Shown here: positions 59,131 to 64,000 of the stretch, piece by piece | Layout: each line of letters starts with the position of its first letter | Numbering within the stretch: position 1 is the stretch's first letter | Assembly: GCA_008360955.1 (NCBI GenBank) | Contig: LUCM01009151.1 | Location: 46,985 to 110,984 of the forward strand | Source of the DNA: Fasciolopsis buskii | Lineage: Eukaryota > Platyhelminthes > Trematoda > Plagiorchiida > Fasciolidae | Reading direction: 5' to 3' | Length of the DNA: 64,000 bases | Made by a program: the position numbers and the translations under genes | Notes under the pieces: generated by a model | The model's input: only the letters and a program-made list of their open reading frames with translations | What the model was told of the DNA's origin: nothing | The model's database searches: none

Positions 59131-62100
59131 TCATATTCCACCAAGGAACCGAATTCCAATCATCCAGAGATACAGTTCTTTCCCATCTCCTGTACTAAGA
59201 AGTTCTGCAATGTTGATAGCCCTCTTCCTGACATTCATTCGCATGTAGAAAAGCCAGCCCAGGTCAATGAACTTTATTAAGAAGCTGAATTCGCAACTAA
59301 TTTACAACCGTCTGAATGCTACCTTCAGAATCGTAATTGCGAAGAGTATCTGCTGTGAAATTTGCAATCTTCTTCAACAAAATCCGAGTAATTAATACCG
59401 CATTTGTTACTGGATGAAAAACAATCTTGATAAGAAAACTGAATACCTTTACATATTTTGTTCTGGTGTCCGTTGACGGAAACCAGTAGTCCATTAGTCG
59501 ATCAGCTGAATACCCAAAACAGTGCATTGAATTGATTCTGTGATGAGGTAAGCAGTGTGATTATTTGCTCAGTTGAAGATATTATTTTATCGAGGCTGAA
59601 CATTATCCTTGGCCGTTGTCTCAAAAATACTGTATTTTTGGTGAGGTTTACATACCGATTACCGTTTCACCTATTGGCAAACAATTGCCCCTTTATCCCG
59701 TTCGGAGTATCGACTTGGCTAATAATTCGTCCATAGCTGTGGATGGTTGTACCCATTCGTACCTCGATTAATATTTGGACCATCTTTCTGATATCACATT
59801 CGGCATGTTGACTGTCAGTATGTCGCGAAACTATATTATCAATATTTTGTGTAGCATACTCGTTGTGAAAATGCTGGATAAAACTAGGCAGTATGGTTAT
59901 ACAATAAAGGTCTTTAAACTCAGATGTTACCTTTTTGGGAGTGGGCCTCTATTTAGGTCTTTTTGTACAATTCTCGATAAATTCCCGTCAAAAGCAAATA
60001 ATGAAGGTCATTAAGAGTAGTTTGACCACACATTCTAGAATTGGTCATGTCTGCTGCCTTGGATGCCTAAATAATAAGTTTCTGATCAGAAGGAGGTTGC
60101 TCCTCGCAAAGCGATCGACTCCCATGATTTACAACTTTTTTGACATTAGCAAAAACTATATCAAAAGACCGGCAGAAAATAGGCATCTTCAAAATTTACC
60201 AGAAAGACTGCAACAACTGCACACAGCTTTCGGGGGGCTCAGCCAAGATTTGAGCTGTGATATTCTGTAGCGAGTCACAGTAGAATGAAGCTGAATTTCC
60301 ACGCGAAAATGTAATAACATGGTCATCAATTAGTTCTGTTTTTCTTCAATGAGGGGATAAGCATGCACCGGAATTATTTCTATGCAAAGACGTTCAAATG
60401 CTAGCTTATAGAATCACATTTCCATGAAATGCTGACTTTTACATGGACTTAGCAAGTCAGAAATTGACAATGATCTCTTTTACTCCAGTTATTAATTATT
60501 ATCAATTAGACATTACACACCGTAAAGGCCTCTGTCTATAACAGCACACCAACAGACACTTAATCCGTTACGACTTGATACGAACCATCGATATTAGCAT
60601 TCAAATACCCTGAGTTTGGCCAAATAGCACCACATAAACTTGGTTACTATGGTTTATTGTCCTCATGGTAATTTGTCAGCTTCATTTTGGTTTACTGTTG
60701 GGCTTAGGAGTTAGGCATCGATGTTCTGAGATGCCTTACGATTTAGATGCTCACGAAGTCTAATGCCCACGCGAAACGCCTCAACATATTGGACATGGTC
60801 TCATAGGGCGCTCGCTTTAGTAAAGGGCAGAGGCCAAAACCTAACATTCAAATCTGCTCGGCTTTGACAATCAGTACCTCGTAACTTGATATTTGTCTGT
60901 ATCCCTGAGGGTCGAATGAGAAAACTGAAGATTTATTGGAGGATGAATGTCATCGATGCTCAAAACCTTTTCTTCTATTTTCAGTTTTCGCAAAACGTCG
61001 CTACGACAGCCTCATTCTAGAAGCGGTTTATGCAGACTTATGTTATTGGTCTCGTGTTATAGTTCGATTGAACCAAGCACTGTCGAGAAATTGAAAAATG
61101 GAAGCCTACCAACAATGATGTCAATGAAACTTTGGTTCTATGTAAGGCTTAGTTTCATTCGGGCTCCACCTTTAACGCACAAACTTCAGGTCATCGGGTC
61201 AGTCTTATACTCGGGAGCACTAGGCTTGTGATTCACTCCTATTAGCACGCATCAGTGTTTTGAACTTGGGCCTTCTAACTGGAAGGCGTGCGAGTTACCA
61301 TTGTGCCATCAGCTCCCGTCCAGGGTAACCAGAGTAACCGAGGTGAGTTTGTTCAGATATCGTCTTGAATCCCACACACTACTAGCAAGTAATTGCGAGA
61401 TCCATATAGAAATTCGGTTGTTGAAACCCAGGTGAATAACGGTCGATGGCATGTGACAAATCTCGTCGGAAACTGAAGGGTAGAATGATGTAAGTCCACC
61501 GATCTCACTTATTCAGTATGGCTTTAGATGCATCTTTTCACATATATTGTATCATATGGGTTTGATTTAGACTTAGTACAAGACAGTTTGTTTGCCAATT
61601 TGAGTAATTTCGAAACTCGAGAGGAAGTCTACTCATGCACTCATAGATAGACACGCACCAGATAAGCATATGATGTGAACTACGGAGCGATGTTCCCACA
61701 TGGATGAAGTATTCTGTTCTCGTTTTGTAAACAAAACTGTGACGTGGCCTTAGCGTAAAAAATGGGAGTGACTGCCAGTTTTTTAAAATCCTATGGTAAG
61801 ACATTTGCTAGATCATGTTTTCGCTTCTGGTATCGCTTACAAACGATTAGTGTTCATATGAATTTCACGGCATCAAATTGATTTTGCACGAATTTATTCT
61901 TGCTCTGTCTTACGACACTGAAACCATTCGGTGGCATTGTACGCGGCACCAAAAAAAAACTGAGTCAAAATTCGTCATCCCGGTTTATGCAACTCGAGAA
62001 TAGTTAATAACTGACTGACTGATACGGAGAATTTCACACGTTGAACTGAGACCAAAATTCGATCGATTCAGCCACTACCACTAAGCTTAGTTTTCTTATA

Positions 62101-64000
62101 TTTTCCGTCGATCCAATGATGTGCAAAGTAAGTTCATTCTAACGCACGTGATTCCGTCAGCGAAAAATGAAAAAAGGCATTTCTAATATGACTAAGCTTA
62201 TGCATCCGTTTAGAATCTGACACGAAATAAATGTAACCCGAGGAATGTTATTTCCCACTTTTAAATGACTGCGAAGTCAGCTTTTTGACTGACTAAGCAT
62301 TTAGGTATTTTTGGATAAATTTCGAGTCCAAAAAAAATAGAGGAGACTAGGGATGCGCTTGAGAAGGAAAATTTCACAAATAGTCTAAACCTCGTGAAGA
62401 GCACGCTTAAGGGAAAGAATTACCTCTAAAAATTGCCAATGGTATATAGTTATGCATATTTCTCGATTATTTATCGAGATCCTCAATAACTACCAGATTT
62501 TCGTTGTGATTTAGTTTGTAAAATATGTCCATGGAATCATGAAAAAGGTTCTTGTCATGAAATTTAAAGCCTGGTCGAATAAAATCTTTGTTTATAACAA
62601 CCGGTATCCGAAAACTTATTGAAAATCTTCGCATAGGTTTCACGTGATTCCTTATAACTTATTACTCAGGGTTGGATGTTTTTCGGCTTTATGACACGGA
62701 GAACAGCCTGTAGGAGTTGAAACTTAACTGGCCCAATTCGATTAAATTCTAACACGCTATCCAGAAAAGAAAATTTCCCCATATCTTGGTATTAAGTGAA
62801 CTTCAAATTCAAGATGAATATCTAAAATTCAGTTCCATGTTTACAGAATGCAACGTTTGAGCTTAATATTAGAAATACCATACATGTCTGTACAACACGG
62901 ACAATCATTTCCACAGCCGTTCATTTACATGTTCCTCTTGTCTTGTTCTAACTCTTACTGGGCATTTTCCTTGGCCTTTTGAAGTAGAATTTAGAAGAAT
63001 TTTGTTCGTCACACGTTGGTAATCAATAGGAACTTCTCATCTCCCTCCGTGGATGTTCTTCGGACTGATTTGCTCATTTAACTTAACGGATCTCACTTAG
63101 CCGTAACTCGCAATACATTACAAGTTAGATTTTTCACTTACACGGCAGAATTTCTACTTGTCTTTTCTCAATAATGCAACCGGTCCGAATTTCGGGCACC
63201 GTTCTCCTTGAACAAAAGCTGTTTGAGTCTAATGCTATTTCTTATTTGTCACGGTTACTGACTAATTAGGTTAGATTAAAACAAAAGTCACTCTAGAATC
63301 TCATTTGAACCATTAAAAGTGTGAACTGCACTGTGATTCGTCGGAAGTTGTTTGTTGGTCAGGCAAGGGTAACTTTCAGAAGGATTTTCGACAAATCGAA
63401 AGATAGACTTATCGTCCACGCACTCTCCCAATGGCTCAAACGAGGTTCTAGTGGGAAAGCAATAGGAGATTGCACAAGTACATGGATGGCTGGACTGGAG
63501 TACCGGGTATGCGTAACTGAAAAGGAGCGATAAACGCGAAACCGGTGGTTTGCTTCCTGGGAAATTCTAACCACCCATTTGCATGGGAACACACTACTGA
63601 CAAATAAAACAGGAGTGTTCTCTAAGTTTGAACGGTATTGTCTGGTTCACTTTAGCCTATTAAGTAACCAACGGCGCTTAGCAATATCTATTTTGCTCAG
63701 TCTATCCATTTTGTTGCTGTGTTTCACGGAAGTATAAGGATGTTTCATGCAAATGTCTTCAGTATGCAAGAAAACATAAAGATGATCAAATATTTGTATT
63801 GTACCAGAAACTCGAGTACTTCGCGTTTCGTTTCGGACCACTCATTATTCCCTGGGCCCCCTTGTGTGAGGATTAGGAACTCCTATGTTCCTCTTGGCGA
63901 GCCTGACTCTTTGTATATCACATATGTAGCATATTTAATATACCAGTTCACAGAATATTAGGACTGTTCCCCGTTTTTGGTCCACAGTCCAATTCTCTGC
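59131..64000. other. No supported gene
   Basis: About 4.9 kb of AT-rich sequence with only short open frames. One at 59935-60270 (plus, 111 codons) has a basic stretch LIRRRLLLAKRSTPMIYNFF but no recognised domain. It could include the end of gypsy relic 2 and its LTR, which I cannot identify. No SINE, tRNA or array seen. Confidence 0.4.

Noticed and set aside
1..64000. CRISPR arrays, operons, phage or bacterial mobile elements
   Set aside because: No regularly spaced direct repeats, no dense coding and no prokaryotic gene signals anywhere in the window.

Overview
This window looks like animal nuclear DNA, most probably from a flatworm and plausibly a tapeworm. It has almost no compact genes. 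It carries several badly decayed retrotransposons (CR1/Jockey-like non-LTR, Ty3/gypsy and Penelope-like), a tRNA-derived SINE family, (ATT)n runs and plausible splice and poly(A) signals. The taxon is my inference from this mix of elements; no rRNA, mitochondrial or diagnostic gene is present. Nothing suggests a prokaryote: no operons, Shine-Dalgarno spacing, tRNA clusters or CRISPR array.

Layout. At 2.1-2.3 kb (minus) lies the best host-gene signal, a first coding exon for the N-terminal DWNN domain of an RBBP6-like protein; later exons would lie to the left or outside the window. At 2.95-4.4 kb (minus) is a CR1-like reverse transcriptase relic, and at 5.63-5.80 kb (minus) SINE copy A. At 10.0-12.3 kb (plus) is a second CR1-like element with endonuclease and C-terminal parts but a deleted catalytic palm. 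At 12.87-13.35 kb (plus) is an unrecognised open exon whose stop codon overlaps AATAAA. From 13.6 to 15.83 kb runs a segment, interrupted by 865 N, that is almost identical to 37.06-39.31 kb; both copies pass on the right into much more diverged relatives of each other. From 16.5 to 31.8 kb I can support no gene. At 31.8-33.6 kb are decayed repeats on the minus strand and a 45-bp tandem duplication.

From 40.1 to 43.7 kb (plus) is the most complete CR1-like relic, split by another repeat (X). SINE B is at 45.1 kb. Repeats X and Y lie side by side at 47.7-48.3 kb. A Ty3/gypsy pol relic occupies 48.65-50.55 kb (minus), a Penelope-like element with a recognisable YVDD and GIY-YIG domain lies at 52.7-53.66 kb (minus), SINE C is at 56.6 kb, and a second Ty3/gypsy pol relic runs from about 56.9 to 59.1 kb (plus), itself interrupted by SINE D. 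The last 5 kb show nothing I can name.

No mobile element here is intact: every reverse transcriptase or integrase reading is broken by stops, frameshifts, deletions or lost catalytic residues. The interest of the window is mainly evolutionary: nested insertions give a relative order of events, and the near-identical 2.2-kb duplication inside older repeat copies points to recent ectopic exchange, recent transposition or an assembly artefact. I did not find a convincing new molecular system.
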